Shown in pieces: positions 42,925 through 52,661 of a DNA stretch of 64,000 bases; position 1 is the stretch's first letter, and each line of letters opens with the position of its first letter. A program made the translations under genes and the position numbers. The stretch is from contig JANXVZ010000010.1 in the NCBI GenBank assembly GCA_025351405.1, positions 62,001 to 126,000 on the forward strand. Direction: 5' to 3'. The stretch comes from Sphingomonadales bacterium (GTDB lineage: Bacteria > Pseudomonadota > Alphaproteobacteria > Sphingomonadales > Sphingomonadaceae). The notes below the pieces were generated by a model. That model ran no database searches. It saw only the letters and a list, made by a program, of their open reading frames with translations, and was not told the DNA's origin.

Positions 42925-44034
42925 TCAGAACACCACCACGGACCGGATGCTCTCGCCTGCGTGCATCAAATCGAAGCCCTTGTTGATCTCGTCCAGGGTC
43001 AGCACATGGGTGATCATCGGGTCGATCTCGATCTTGCCGTTCATGTACCAGTCGACGATCTTCGGCACGTCGGTCCGCCCGCGCGCGCCGCCGAAGGCGC
43101 TGCCCTTCCACACCCGCCCGGTGACGAGCTGGAACGGCCGGGTGCTGATTTCCTTGCCCGATTCGGCGACGCCGATGACCACCGAGACACCCCAGCCGCG
43201 ATGGCACGCCTCCAGCGCTTGGCGCATGACGATGGTGTTGCCGGTGCAATCGAAGGTGTAATCGGCGCCGCCATCGGTCAGCGCCACCAGGTGCGCGACG
43301 ATATCGCCGTCGACATCCTTCGGGTTGACGAAGTGCGTCATGCCGAAGCGCTTGCCCCATTCGGCCTTGTCCGGGTTGATATCGACCCCGATGATCTTGT
43401 CGGCGCCGACCATCCGCGCCGCCTGGACGACGTTGAGCCCGATGCCGCCGAGTCCGAAGACGATGACGTTGCTGCCCGGCTCGACCTTTGCGGTGTTGAC
43501 CACGGCGCCGACCCCGGTGGTGACGCCGCAGCCGATATAGCAACTCTTGTCGAACGGCGCGTCGGTGCGGATCTTCGCCACGGCGATCTCGGGCAGCACG
43601 GTGAAGTTCGAAAAGGTCGAGCAGCCCATGTAGTGGTGCAGCATCTGGCCCTTGTAGCTGAAGCGGCTGGTGCCATCGGGCATGACGCCCTTGCCCTGCG
43701 TCGCGCGAATGGCGGTGCACAGGTTGGTCTTGCCCGACAGGCAGGATTTACACTGGCGACATTCCGGCGTGTAGAGCGGGATGACGTGATCGCCGACCGT
43801 CACCGACGTCACCCCGGCGCCGACTTCGCGAACGATGCCGGCGCCTTCATGGCCGAGGATGGAGGGGAACAGCCCCTCGCTGTCGAAACCGTCGAGCGTA
43901 TAGGCATCGGTGTGGCAGATGCCCGTCGCCATGATCTCCACCAGCACTTCGCCGGCGCGCGGGCCCTCCAGATCGACCTCGACGATTTCGAGCGGAGTCC
44001 TGGGGGCAAAGGCGACGGCGGCACGGGTCTTCAC
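42925..44034 (-). CDS. adhC: S-(hydroxymethyl)glutathione dehydrogenase / class III alcohol dehydrogenase
   Basis: 369 residues. Oxidises S-hydroxymethylglutathione (from formaldehyde and glutathione) to S-formylglutathione with NAD. Seen: [43 protein letters not shown], the structural zinc site [15 protein letters not shown], and [18 protein letters not shown]. The start is GTG at 44034 behind GAGG; no ATG fits the family start. First gene of an adhC-fghA-CaiB operon that detoxifies formaldehyde. Confidence 0.96.
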   Translation of the reverse strand: MKTRAAVAFAPRTPLEIVEVDLEGPRAGEVLVEIMATGICHTDAYTLDGFDSEGLFPSILGHEGAGIVREVGAGVTSVTVGDHVIPLYTPECRQCKSCLSGKTNLCTAIRATQGKGVMPDGTSRFSYKGQMLHHYMGCSTFSNFTVLPEIAVAKIRTDAPFDKSCYIGCGVTTGVGAVVNTAKVEPGSNVIVFGLGGIGLNVVQAARMVGADKIIGVDINPDKAEWGKRFGMTHFVNPKDVDGDIVAHLVALTDGGADYTFDCTGNTIVMRQALEACHRGWGVSVVIGVAESGKEISTRPFQLVTGRVWKGSAFGGARGRTDVPKIVDWYMNGKIEIDPMITHVLTLDEINKGFDLMHAGESIRSVVVF

Positions 44035-44272
44035 GGGGCTTACCTCATCATTGGCGTGCGCCGTTCCTAGCGTCAAAACGGCAGCGAACCCAATGCCACT
44101 TTGTCGAAGCCGGCGCACTGCGCTTGCTTTTTTTGCAGCTTGGGCGCATTGCCCCCCAGCGCGAAGGTGCCTGCAAGCGATCCGCGGTGCTTCGGCTCCC
44201 TCTTCGGCGAACGGTCCCCGGTTGCATCCGGCCGAACGTTTTTGCCGGAACAATCAAATCAAGGACCTGAAA

Positions 44273-44479
44273 ATGGCCACTGGTACAGTCAAGTTTTTCA
44301 ATGCCACCAAGGGTTATGGCTTCATCGCCCCGGATGGCGCTTCCAAGGACGTCTTTGTCCACATCTCAGCCGTCGAGCGTGCAGGTCTGTCCGACCTGAC
44401 CGAAGGCGCCAAGGTCCAGTTCGACCTCGAGAATGATCGTCAGGGTCGCGCCTCGGCGGTCAACCTTTCGATGGCCTGA
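44273..44479 (+). CDS. cspA: Cold-shock-domain RNA chaperone
   Basis: 68 residues, a single cold-shock domain. Seen: [18 protein letters not shown] (RNP1), [13 protein letters not shown] (RNP2) and [17 protein letters not shown]. Binds single-stranded RNA and melts structure. A clear AAGGA lies seven bases before the ATG. The 238 bases upstream, shared with adhC, hold no gene. infA follows nine bases after the stop. Confidence 0.95.
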   Translation: MATGTVKFFNATKGYGFIAPDGASKDVFVHISAVERAGLSDLTEGAKVQFDLENDRQGRASAVNLSMA

Positions 44480-44487
44480 GGCAGCTT

Positions 44488-44748
44488 ATGCCCAAAGAAG
44501 AGGTTATCAAGATCGAAGGCGTGATCGCCGAGATCCTGCCCGACGGACGCTTTCGCGTGCGGCTGGAAAATGAGCATGAGATCATCGCCTATACTGCCGG
44601 GAAAATGCGCAAGAACCGCATCCGGTCGATCGTGGGGGACAGGGTTCACGTCGAAATGACCCCCTATGACCTCGACAAGGGGCGTATTGTCTTCCGTGAG
44701 AAGACGGCTCCAATGCCAATGAACCAGCGGCGGTTTTTCCGCCGCTAG
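44488..44748 (+). CDS. infA: Translation initiation factor IF-1, long form
   Basis: 86 residues against the usual 72. S1/OB fold that binds the ribosomal A site during initiation. Seen: [63 protein letters not shown]. The C-terminus ([15 protein letters not shown]) is an extra basic tail. It may be a second copy beside a standard infA elsewhere. Nine bases downstream of cspA, so both OB-fold RNA binders are made from one mRNA. Confidence 0.9.
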   Translation: MPKEEVIKIEGVIAEILPDGRFRVRLENEHEIIAYTAGKMRKNRIRSIVGDRVHVEMTPYDLDKGRIVFREKTAPMPMNQRRFFRR

Positions 44749-44754
44749 TGCGAC

Positions 44755-44799
44755 CGGCCGCAGTTCGGAGATTGCAAGGCAATCACCGAACTGCGGCCG
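44755..44799 (+). repeat. 45-nt nearly perfect hairpin after infA
   Basis: 14-bp stem CGGCCGCAGTTCGG / CCGAACTGCGGCCG (44755-44768, 44786-44799), one A-A mismatch, then a second 6-bp stem GATTGC / GCAATC with a three-base AAG loop. It begins seven bases after the infA stop. No T-run follows, so it is not a standard intrinsic terminator. Confidence 0.9.
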
Positions 44800-44955
44800 A
44801 ACTCGCCCGACGTTTCGGTCCCAGCTGCGCCCGCCGCGATTTTCCGGCCAGCGCTTCACAGGCACCGCGCAGTTGCCATCCTGTAACCTTTTGCGGCAAT
44901 AGATGTCATTCCGATGCCACCCGGCATCACGACACTTCAGCCTAAAGGACCGCGC

Positions 44956-45336
44956 ATGAGCATTTTCGGCTTCATCAAGGACAAGATCTTTGGCCATGCC
45001 GAGGCTCCCGCTGCCGCGCCCGCCGCCGCCCCGACCGTGGTCGCCGCTGCCGCACCCGCCCCGGTCGTTCCCAGTGCCCCCGTCGACGTCGAAGCCGTGC
45101 TTGCTCAAATGGCCGCCACCGACGGCGTCCAGAGCAACTGGCAGTCGTCGGTCGTAGACTTGATGAAGTTGCTCAACATGGATTCGAGCCTCGATGCGCG
45201 CAAGACGCTGGCCACCGAGCTTGGCGTCAACGCCGGCGCGCCCGGCACGGCTGAACAGAATATCGCGCTCTACAAGGCGGTGATGGCACGGCTGGAAGAC
45301 GATGGCGCCACGGTCTCGCCAACGCTCAAGGGTTAA
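44956..45336 (+). CDS. DUF3597 protein
   Basis: 126 residues. N-terminal MSIFGFIKDKIFGHAEA, an Ala/Pro/Val-rich linker (to about residue 45), then the DUF3597 domain with DVEAVLAQMAATDGVQSNWQSSVVDLMKLLNMDSSLDARKTLATELG. Function unknown; related to LysM-associated proteins by the linker-plus-domain layout. AAAGGA precedes the ATG. The 207-base gap before it contains the 45-nt hairpin. Confidence 0.88.
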   Translation: MSIFGFIKDKIFGHAEAPAAAPAAAPTVVAAAAPAPVVPSAPVDVEAVLAQMAATDGVQSNWQSSVVDLMKLLNMDSSLDARKTLATELGVNAGAPGTAEQNIALYKAVMARLEDDGATVSPTLKG

Positions 45337-45358
45337 GCCCCACCCGGTTTCCCGACAG

Positions 45359-45388
45359 CGGGGAGGAGGCGCAATGCCCTCCTCCCCG
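45359..45388. terminator. Hairpin between convergent DUF3597 and PfpI genes
   Basis: 11-bp stem CGGGGAGGAGG / CCTCCTCCCCG with an 8-base loop, placed centrally between two convergent stops. No T-run; it may act as a bidirectional 3' end structure. Confidence 0.5.
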
Positions 45389-45401
45389 TGCCGCGGCAGG
45401 A

Positions 45402-46091
45402 TCAGGCCGCGACGGCGCTGACGGCGTCCAGCAGCCGCGCGGCCGCTTCGGCGGATGAAGCGGGGTTCTGGCCGGTGATCAGCAGGCCCTCCTGCACCAC
45501 ATAGGACGACCAGTCCGGCCCCTTTGAATAAAGGCCGCCCTTGGCCATCAGTTCGTCCTCGACGAGGAACGGAACCACCTTGGTCAACCCGACGGCTTCT
45601 TCCTCGCCGTTGGTGAAGCCGGTGACCCGCTTGCCTTCGACGAGCGGGCGCCCTGCGGCCGTCTTGACATGCCGCAGTGCACCGGGTGCGTGGCACACAA
45701 GCGCCACCGGCTTGCCCGCGCCAAGGAATGCTTCGATGAGGGCAATCGAGTTGCCGTCTTCCGCCAGGTCCCAAAGCGGTCCGTGGCCGCCGGGGTAGAA
45801 AACCGTGTCGAAATCGGCCTGCGATACGTCGGCGAGCTTAACGGTGCTGGCCAGCGCCGCCATCGCAGTTGCATCGGCTTCGAAGCGATGCGTGCTTTCC
45901 GTCTGGTTTTCGGGCTCGTTGCTCTTGGGGTCGAGCGGCGGACGACCGCCCTTTGGCGATGCCAGCGTGATGTCGGCGCCGGCATCCTTGAACACATAAT
46001 AAGGCGCTGCCAGCTCCTCGAGCCAGAAGCCGGTCTTGTGGCCGGTGTTGCCGAGCGTGTCATGCGATGTGAGAACAATCAGGATCTTCAT
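45402..46091 (-). CDS. DJ-1/PfpI-family protein (type 1 glutamine amidotransferase fold)
   Basis: 229 residues. Seen: ILIVLTSHDTLG, GFWLEELAAPYYVFKDAGADITLASPKGG, FYPGGHGPLWDL, and the nucleophile-elbow Cys in LVCHAPGAL. This subgroup (Hsp31/glyoxalase III-like) acts on glyoxal-type damage or as a chaperone; the exact activity is unproven. A good AAAGGAA site precedes the ATG. Convergent with DUF3597. Confidence 0.9.
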   Translation of the reverse strand: MKILIVLTSHDTLGNTGHKTGFWLEELAAPYYVFKDAGADITLASPKGGRPPLDPKSNEPENQTESTHRFEADATAMAALASTVKLADVSQADFDTVFYPGGHGPLWDLAEDGNSIALIEAFLGAGKPVALVCHAPGALRHVKTAAGRPLVEGKRVTGFTNGEEEAVGLTKVVPFLVEDELMAKGGLYSKGPDWSSYVVQEGLLITGQNPASSAEAAARLLDAVSAVAA

Positions 46092-46252
46092 CGGTCATTC
46101 CTTTCCTGTGCGCGGACGCCCCGGGGCTTGGCCGTCGCAATCCGCAAAACGCGCGACAGGGCCTTGTCGCGCCCGCCGTGCAAGGCCGTGCGACGATTTT
46201 TCCCTTGCCCCAAAGGCGGGTTGGCCGCCTTGGCCTTTTCAGACGGGCAGCA

Positions 46253-48157
46253 TTACCCGACGAAATCGGCGCGTTCCGGGGCCCGCGTCGCATTCCAGTA
46301 ATCGACCAGCGCGAACGGCCAGTTCTGGCTGACCCGGCCACTGGCATTCTTGTACCAGCTCGAAACATCGGGCGCGCCCCACGCCATTTCGGCATTGGCG
46401 GCATCCACACGGGCATTGAACGCCGCCGTCACATCCGGCCGCGGTTGCAGCGCGGTGACCCCGTCCTCGACCAGCAGTTTCAGGCAACCGACGATATAGC
46501 GCACCGAACATTCCGAAAAGAACACGATCGAGCCGTTGACGACGATATTGGTATTGGGGCCATATACCATGAAAAAGTTGGGAAATCCCGGCACTGTCAT
46601 GCCGAGATAGGCCTTGGCATCGCCGGCCCATTTGTCGTGGAGTTCCACCCCGCCTTCGCCGACAACCTGCATCGGCACGAGGAAATCCGACGCTGAAAAA
46701 CCGGTCGCGTAGATGATGACATCGACTTCGACCAGCCGCCCCGATTCGAGGCGCACGCCGCCGGGTTCGATCGCGGCGATCGGGTCGCTGACCAGCTCGA
46801 CATTGTCGCGCTTCAGCGCCGCGGCCCAGACGCCATTGTCCACCAGCATCCGCTTGCCCCCCGGCGCATAGGGCGGAATCGACTTCGCCAGCAGGTCCGG
46901 CCGGTCGGCGAGCTGTTCGGCGAGCGAAGCCTCGAGCAAGGCCCGCAGCCCGGCATTCATTTCCGACAGCGAGCCGGCGTGATGCCAGGCTGCATCGCGC
47001 GTCACCGCCGGCAGCAGGAACTCGGTCAACGACCAGAACAGCGCAAAACGATACCAGTTGGCATAAGACGGCGCATGCTTGAGCAGCCAGCGTTTTCCCG
47101 CCGGCACCGCATCATGATAGGCCGGCTGCGGCAGCAACCACGGTGCCGTGCGCTGGCACACCGTCAACGCCGCGACCTTGCCGGCAATCTCGGGCACGAT
47201 CTGGAAGGCGCTGGCGCCGGTGCCGATGACAGCGACGCGCTTGCCCTGCAAATCGACATCGTCGCGCCATTGCGCCGAATGGAATGCCGGCCCGGCAAAG
47301 CTGCCGACACCCTTGATATCGGGCAATTTCGGCGTGTTGAGCTGTCCGACCGCGCTTATCACGGCGCGCGCCGCCAATGTTTCGGTGCCCTGCGGGCCGG
47401 TGACGGTCACCTGCCAGTCATGGCCATCCCAGACAGCGCTTTCGACCCGGGTTTCAAAGCGGATGTGTTGGTGGAGGCCATGCTTGGCCGCAATCCGCTC
47501 GAAATATTCCTGCAGGATCGGCTGGGTCGAATAGCGCAACGGCCATTCATGCGCCGGCTCGAACGAATAGCTGTAGAGGTGGTTGGGCGTATCCACCCGA
47601 CAACCGGGATAGCGGTTCGCCCACCAGGTGCCGCCAACCCTGGATTGCGCGTCGATGATGGTGAACGGCAGGCCCGCCTGGCTGAGCGCGATGCCCGCCA
47701 GCAACCCCGACATGCCGGCGCCGATGATGACCACCGGGCACGCCGCCTTCGCCGCAGCGGGCGCATCGATGGTGACCCCTGTCGCCGTCGGCAGGCCATC
47801 GAGGTGCAGTTCGGCGGTGAGAAACGCGTCATAGGCAGCCGGGATTGCCCCCCCGGCGACAAAGTTCATCGCCCGCTTCACCGCAGCGGTGGAGGGCCGC
47901 GGCAACGCCGGGTAACCCGCCGCCCGCCAGCGAGTCAGATGCGCAAACGCCAGGTCGCGCGCCGCCGCCTGGCGCTCTGCCGGGATGCCGCCATGCTCGT
48001 CGGCCATGTTGGTGATATCCGCCACCGGCACCGGAAAATCATCGAGGTGATCGGCATTGCCGGTGAAATGGATCAGCGACGCCAGCAGCGCCGGAATATG
48101 CGCCGCCTCAAGCGCCGCACGGATTTCGGCATCGCTGTCGGTGAACGGCTCGGCCAT
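46253..48157 (-). CDS. Flavin-containing monooxygenase, Baeyer-Villiger type
   Basis: 634 residues. NADPH- and O2-dependent FAD enzyme. Seen: FAD motif VVIIGAGMSGLLAGIAL at about 145, VGGTWWANRYPGCRVDTPNHLYSYSF (the BVMO long motif region), a second Rossmann VAVIGTGASAFQIVPEI, and IIYATGFSASDFLVPM. The ~130-residue N-terminal domain before the FAD motif marks the long BVMO subgroup that oxidises ketones, often steroids. ATG at 48157 follows GGGGAG by six bases. Confidence 0.9.
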   Translation of the reverse strand: MAEPFTDSDAEIRAALEAAHIPALLASLIHFTGNADHLDDFPVPVADITNMADEHGGIPAERQAAARDLAFAHLTRWRAAGYPALPRPSTAAVKRAMNFVAGGAIPAAYDAFLTAELHLDGLPTATGVTIDAPAAAKAACPVVIIGAGMSGLLAGIALSQAGLPFTIIDAQSRVGGTWWANRYPGCRVDTPNHLYSYSFEPAHEWPLRYSTQPILQEYFERIAAKHGLHQHIRFETRVESAVWDGHDWQVTVTGPQGTETLAARAVISAVGQLNTPKLPDIKGVGSFAGPAFHSAQWRDDVDLQGKRVAVIGTGASAFQIVPEIAGKVAALTVCQRTAPWLLPQPAYHDAVPAGKRWLLKHAPSYANWYRFALFWSLTEFLLPAVTRDAAWHHAGSLSEMNAGLRALLEASLAEQLADRPDLLAKSIPPYAPGGKRMLVDNGVWAAALKRDNVELVSDPIAAIEPGGVRLESGRLVEVDVIIYATGFSASDFLVPMQVVGEGGVELHDKWAGDAKAYLGMTVPGFPNFFMVYGPNTNIVVNGSIVFFSECSVRYIVGCLKLLVEDGVTALQPRPDVTAAFNARVDAANAEMAWGAPDVSSWYKNASGRVSQNWPFALVDYWNATRAPERADFVG

Positions 48158-48354
48158 GAACATCTCCCCGGATGATTTTGGGGCAGTATGGAGCGCCGGC
48201 AAGCGATGTCCAGCGTGGAACCGCCCACCGCGCCAAACCGGCTGGCCGCGCATTTTTTTGCGCAACTGTCCGGCCGATGGGGCGACACCATGCCATTGGC
48301 AGCCGCAGTGCAACCGCGCTAAGCATTGGCCATCCGTCCCAGCGAAAGCCTGCC

Positions 48355-51186
48355 ATGTTGCGTTTGCCGATTGTTGCCAGCCTGTTGTGCTCTGTTGCCG
48401 TGCTTCCCGCCCCGGCCATCGCCGCGACTACGGCAACGCTCGCGCCGTCACCGGCGCCATCACCGGCGCCAGCCCCGGTCAGCGCGCTGGTCGCGCAGGT
48501 GCGGATTCCGTTCAGCGAGTTCACCCTGCCAAATGGCCTGCGGGTCATCGTCCACACAGATCGCAAGGCGCCGATCGTTGCGGTCAGCGTCTGGTACCAC
48601 ATCGGCTCGAGGGACGAGCCGGCGGGCAAGACCGGCTTTGCCCATCTGTTCGAGCACCTGATGTTCGGCGGCTCCGAAAATGTCGCCGATTTCGACAAGA
48701 TCATGGAGGATATCGGCAAGTCGCAGGACAATGGCTCGACCTGGTACGACCGCACCAATTATTTCGAGAATGTACCGACCCCGGCGCTCGAAACCGCGCT
48801 GTTCGTCGAATCGGATCGCGTGGGGCATTTGCTTGGCGCCGTCACCCAGTCGAAGCTCGATATCCAACGCGGCGTCGTCCAGAATGAAAAGCGGCAGGGC
48901 GACAACCGGCCCTTCGGCCTTGTGCAATATGCCATCGGCGACGGGCTGTTCCCGGTTGGCCACCCGTATCGCCACTCGACAATCGGGTCGATGGCAGACC
49001 TCGACGCAGCCAGCCTGGCCGATGTGAAGGGCTGGTTCCGCGCCAATTATGGCCCCAACAATGCCGTGCTGGTGCTGGCGGGCGATATCGACGAAGCGAC
49101 CGCACGGACGCTGGTGGCGAAGTATTTCGGCGACATTCCGCGCGGGCCGGAGCCGGTGCGTTACCCGGCGCCGGTGCCGGTGCGCACCGTCACGACCCGC
49201 GAGACGATGACCGATGCCATCGCCAACCCGCGCCTCATCCGCGCCTATGTGCTGCCCGGCCGTACGGACCCGGCATCACCGCTGGTCGATGTTGCCGCCA
49301 CCATCCTGGCGGGCGGCGAGACATCGCGGCTGTATACCGACCTGGTGCGCGACAAGCAGCTTGCCGTCGCCGTCAGCGGCGGCGTCGAGCCCTTTGAAAA
49401 GATCAGCCTGGTGCAGTTCGAAATCGACCTGAAGCCCGGCGTCGACCCCAAGGTCGTCGAGGCGCGCATCGACGCGCTGTTCGCCGAATTCCTCAGGCAC
49501 GGCCCCACCGCCGACGAGGTCCAGCGCGTCGCCACCCGCGCCGTATCGGGCACCATCCGCGGGCTGGAAGCGGTGGGCGGCTTTGGCGGCAAGGCGGTGA
49601 CGTTGGCCGAAGGCGCGGTCTATGCCGGTGATGCCACCTATTATCGCACCGAACTTGCGCGCTATGCCACCGCCACCCCGGCGAGCGTTGGCGCGGCCGC
49701 ACGCCGCTGGCTGGCGAAGGGTGATTTCCGGCTGACCGTAATGCCGGGGGAACGCAAGGTCGCCGATGTTGCCGCGCCGCTGCCGGCGCCTGCCGCCGCC
49801 ACGCCGCCCGCCGCCGGCACGCCGGTCGCCGCCGGCAACCGCAAGCTGCCGGTGCTGCCGACCATCGCGCCCGAACTGGCGGTGCCGGCGCTCGATCGCT
49901 TCACCCTGTCGAACGGCATCAAGGTGACGCTGGCACGCCGCACCACCATCCCGACCGTGCAAATGGCGCTGAATTTCGATGCCGGCTTCGCCGCCGACGA
50001 TCCCGCCCGCCCCGGCACCGAGGCGTTGATGCTGGCCATGCTGAGCGAAGGCACGAAGACGCGCACAGGCCTTGACCTTGCCCGCGCCACCGAACGGCTC
50101 GGCGCCGATATCGGCACCGGCAACGGCTTTGATACCACCAAGGTCAGCCTGAGCGCGTTGAAGCCCAACCTCGCCGCCAGCCTCGACCTGTTCGCCGACG
50201 TGGTGCGCAACCCGCGATTCGACGCCGCCGAACTCGAACGCGTCCGCGGCCAGGCGCTGGCCGGCATCGCCCAGGAAATGCGCGACCCGGCCAGCCTCGC
50301 CCGCCGCGCCTTCGTGCCGCTGCTGTTCGATGCTACCCACCCCTATGGCATCCCAGGCAGCGGCGCCGGCACCGAGGCCGGGGTCAAGGCCGTTACCCGC
50401 GCCGGGCTGGTCGCCTATCACCAGCGCTGGATCCGCCCCGACAATGCCGAACTGTTCGTCGTCGGCGACGTCACCGCGGCCGAACTGCGACCGATGCTCG
50501 AAGCCAGCCTTGGCAGCTGGAAGGCCCCGGCCGGCCCACGCGGCACCAAGGTCTTCCCCGCCCGCATCCCGACGCCGGCGCCGCGCATCATTCTCGTCGA
50601 CCGCCCGGGGTCGCCGCAATCGTACATCCGCGCTGGGCAATTGCTGCCGTTGACCGGCCGTGACGACCCGTTTGCGCTGACGGCCGCCAACGACCTGATC
50701 GGCGGCGGGCTGACGGCACGCCTCAATGCCGACCTGCGCGAGGCCAAGGGCTGGAGCTATGGCGTCGGCAGCCGCGTTTCGGAAGGCGTCGACCAGCTTT
50801 ACTATTTCGTCGTCGCGCCGGTGCAGACCGACAGGACGGGGGATGCCATCGCCGCGATCATCACCGACTTTGCCGCCATCCACAAGGACCGGCCGCTCGA
50901 CGCCACGGAGCGTACCAAGGTCGTCAACAGCAACGCCCGCGCCCTGCCCGGGGAGTTCGAAAGTGGCGCCGCCGTGCTGGGCGCCATCCAGCGCAACGCC
51001 CTGCTGGGCCGACCGGACGATTATTACCGCAAGCTGCCGGCGCGCTATGAAGCGCTGACGCTGGCCGAGCTCAACAGCGCCGCGGGGCTGTTGAGCGCGG
51101 ATCATTTCGTCTGGGTGGTCGTGGGTGACCGCAAGCTGGTCGAGCCGCAACTGGCAAAGCTGGGAATTCCGGTGGAGGTGCGCTGA
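48355..51186 (+). CDS. Exported two-domain M16 zinc metallopeptidase
   Basis: 943 residues. Signal peptide to about residue 24 (LCSVAVLPAPAIAA). First half carries the inverted zinc motif HLFEH (97-101) and the downstream Glu in ALFVESDRVGHL. A Pro/Ala linker near residue 480 leads to a second half (RFTLSNGIKVTLARR, ALMLAMLSEGTKTRTG) that lacks the HxxEH residues and likely forms the non-catalytic side of the clamshell. It should degrade peptides in the periplasm. Start ATG at 48355 is the only one that gives a signal peptide. Confidence 0.92.
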   Translation: MLRLPIVASLLCSVAVLPAPAIAATTATLAPSPAPSPAPAPVSALVAQVRIPFSEFTLPNGLRVIVHTDRKAPIVAVSVWYHIGSRDEPAGKTGFAHLFEHLMFGGSENVADFDKIMEDIGKSQDNGSTWYDRTNYFENVPTPALETALFVESDRVGHLLGAVTQSKLDIQRGVVQNEKRQGDNRPFGLVQYAIGDGLFPVGHPYRHSTIGSMADLDAASLADVKGWFRANYGPNNAVLVLAGDIDEATARTLVAKYFGDIPRGPEPVRYPAPVPVRTVTTRETMTDAIANPRLIRAYVLPGRTDPASPLVDVAATILAGGETSRLYTDLVRDKQLAVAVSGGVEPFEKISLVQFEIDLKPGVDPKVVEARIDALFAEFLRHGPTADEVQRVATRAVSGTIRGLEAVGGFGGKAVTLAEGAVYAGDATYYRTELARYATATPASVGAAARRWLAKGDFRLTVMPGERKVADVAAPLPAPAAATPPAAGTPVAAGNRKLPVLPTIAPELAVPALDRFTLSNGIKVTLARRTTIPTVQMALNFDAGFAADDPARPGTEALMLAMLSEGTKTRTGLDLARATERLGADIGTGNGFDTTKVSLSALKPNLAASLDLFADVVRNPRFDAAELERVRGQALAGIAQEMRDPASLARRAFVPLLFDATHPYGIPGSGAGTEAGVKAVTRAGLVAYHQRWIRPDNAELFVVGDVTAAELRPMLEASLGSWKAPAGPRGTKVFPARIPTPAPRIILVDRPGSPQSYIRAGQLLPLTGRDDPFALTAANDLIGGGLTARLNADLREAKGWSYGVGSRVSEGVDQLYYFVVAPVQTDRTGDAIAAIITDFAAIHKDRPLDATERTKVVNSNARALPGEFESGAAVLGAIQRNALLGRPDDYYRKLPARYEALTLAELNSAAGLLSADHFVWVVVGDRKLVEPQLAKLGIPVEVR

Positions 51187-51274
51187 CGTCCTCGACCGGA
51201 ACCGCCCGCCTTCGGCCACGTTCGCCCCATGATACCGCCACGATAACGGGGCGGACGCCAACAGGGGTCACACC

Positions 51275-51433
51275 ATGTCACTCGGACTTATTCTTCTCAT
51301 CATCGTCGTGTTGTTGCTGGTCGGCGCCCTGCCGCGCTGGGGCCATTCGGCCAACTGGGGCTACGCGCCGTCGGGCGTGCTCGGCACCGTGTTGCTGATC
51401 ATCATCATCCTGCTGGTACTCGGGCGGATCTGA
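51275..51433 (+). CDS. DUF3309 small membrane protein
   Basis: 52 residues. Two hydrophobic helices (LGLILLIIVVLLLVGALP and GVLGTVLLIIIILLVLG) around the conserved PRWGHSANWGYAPSG loop that defines DUF3309. Function unknown. AGGGG lies upstream of the ATG. Its last 29 bases overlap the 3' end of the convergent MFS gene. Confidence 0.88.
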   Translation: MSLGLILLIIVVLLLVGALPRWGHSANWGYAPSGVLGTVLLIIIILLVLGRI

Positions 51434-52661
51434 TCCCCACAGCGCGGAAGAACACCGCAAGTGCCGCAACGCTGAACAAGGCGGCAAGGACGAACGGCGC
51501 GCCGGGGAAATACACCGGCGCGCCGATGCCCGAGAAATAGGCAAAACTGCCGGTCATCAGCGGCGGCCCCATGATCGAGCTGAGGCTCTGGATGCTGCTG
51601 ACCGCGCCTTGCAGCTCGCCCTGCTCCGATGGTGCCACGCCCGACGACATCATCCCCTGGATCGAGGGGAACACCAGCCCCTGCAACGCTGAAACGATGA
51701 TGCCGACATACATCAGCCAGCCGACGCCGGCGAAGGCATAGATCAGATAGCCGGCAACCGCCGAAAGCGCCCCGCCGATGACGATGTTGCGCGCGCCGTA
51801 CCGGGGAATGAGCGACCGCGACAGCACGCCCTGCACCAGCGCCCCCGTCACCCCGACCGCACCCAGCGACCAGCCGACTTCACGCGGGCTCCAGTGGAAG
51901 CGCTCGATGGTGAAATAGTTCCACGTCGCGTAAAGCGATTGGTAGCCCATCGTCCACAGGAACACCGTCGCCGCCAGCAACAGCACCCGCGGGTTGGCGG
52001 CGCGCAGCCGCATCAGCGCGCCGACGGGGTTTGCACGTCGCCATTCAAAGGCACGGCGATTTTCCTTTTTCAGGCTCTCGGGCAGCACGAAAAAGCCATA
52101 GGCAACGTTGGCAAAGGCCAGCGCGGCGGCGAGCATGAACGGCACCCGGTCACCGAATTGCGAAACGATGCCGCCCAACGCCGGCCCGATGATGAAGCCG
52201 AAGCCGAAGGCCATGCCGATGATGCCGAAGTTGGCGGCGCGCTTTTCCGGCGGCGAGATATCGGCGATATAGGCATAGGCAGTGGGAAAGCTTGCACCCG
52301 TCACCCCCGCCAGCAGCCGCGCCGCGACCAGCCATGCGAGGGTGGGCGCAAAGCTCATCGCCATATAGTCGATGCCGAACGCCGTCAGGCTGGCGAGCAG
52401 CACCGGGCGGCGGCCCAGCTTGTCGGAAAGCCCGCCGATGACCGGGCCGCAAAGGAACTGCGTCACCGCATAAAGGAACATGATCCAGCCGCTGACCTGC
52501 GCCGCGCCGGCCAGCGAACGGCCGGTCAACGACACGATCAGCCCGGGCAGGACCGGGATGACGACGCCAAAGCCGATGGCATCGATCAGCACCGTAACAA
52601 AGATGAAGATGAGCGCGCGGCGCTGGTTCGCAGCCGGGTCCGCAGCCGCGTTCAGAGCCAT
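51405..52661 (-). CDS. MFS transporter, TCR/Tet drug-efflux type
   Basis: 418 residues with twelve predicted helices. Seen: the DHA1 loop 2-3 motif GGLSDKLGRRPVLLAS, PVLPGLI in helix 1-2, LAGVTGASFPTAYAYIAD (motif like TetA/MdtG), and GPALGGIVSQFG (antiporter motif C). Probable proton-driven efflux pump; calling it tetracycline resistance would go too far. Its start overlaps purK by 10 bases, so it is co-expressed with purE-purK. Confidence 0.9.
   Translation of the reverse strand: MALNAAADPAANQRRALIFIFVTVLIDAIGFGVVIPVLPGLIVSLTGRSLAGAAQVSGWIMFLYAVTQFLCGPVIGGLSDKLGRRPVLLASLTAFGIDYMAMSFAPTLAWLVAARLLAGVTGASFPTAYAYIADISPPEKRAANFGIIGMAFGFGFIIGPALGGIVSQFGDRVPFMLAAALAFANVAYGFFVLPESLKKENRRAFEWRRANPVGALMRLRAANPRVLLLAATVFLWTMGYQSLYATWNYFTIERFHWSPREVGWSLGAVGVTGALVQGVLSRSLIPRYGARNIVIGGALSAVAGYLIYAFAGVGWLMYVGIIVSALQGLVFPSIQGMMSSGVAPSEQGELQGAVSSIQSLSSIMGPPLMTGSFAYFSGIGAPVYFPGAPFVLAALFSVAALAVFFRAVGIRSARVPAG

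Noticed and set aside
49276-51261. 661-codon frame antisense to the M16 peptidase
   Set aside because: The M16 gene has clear motifs and a signal peptide; the antisense frame has neither.
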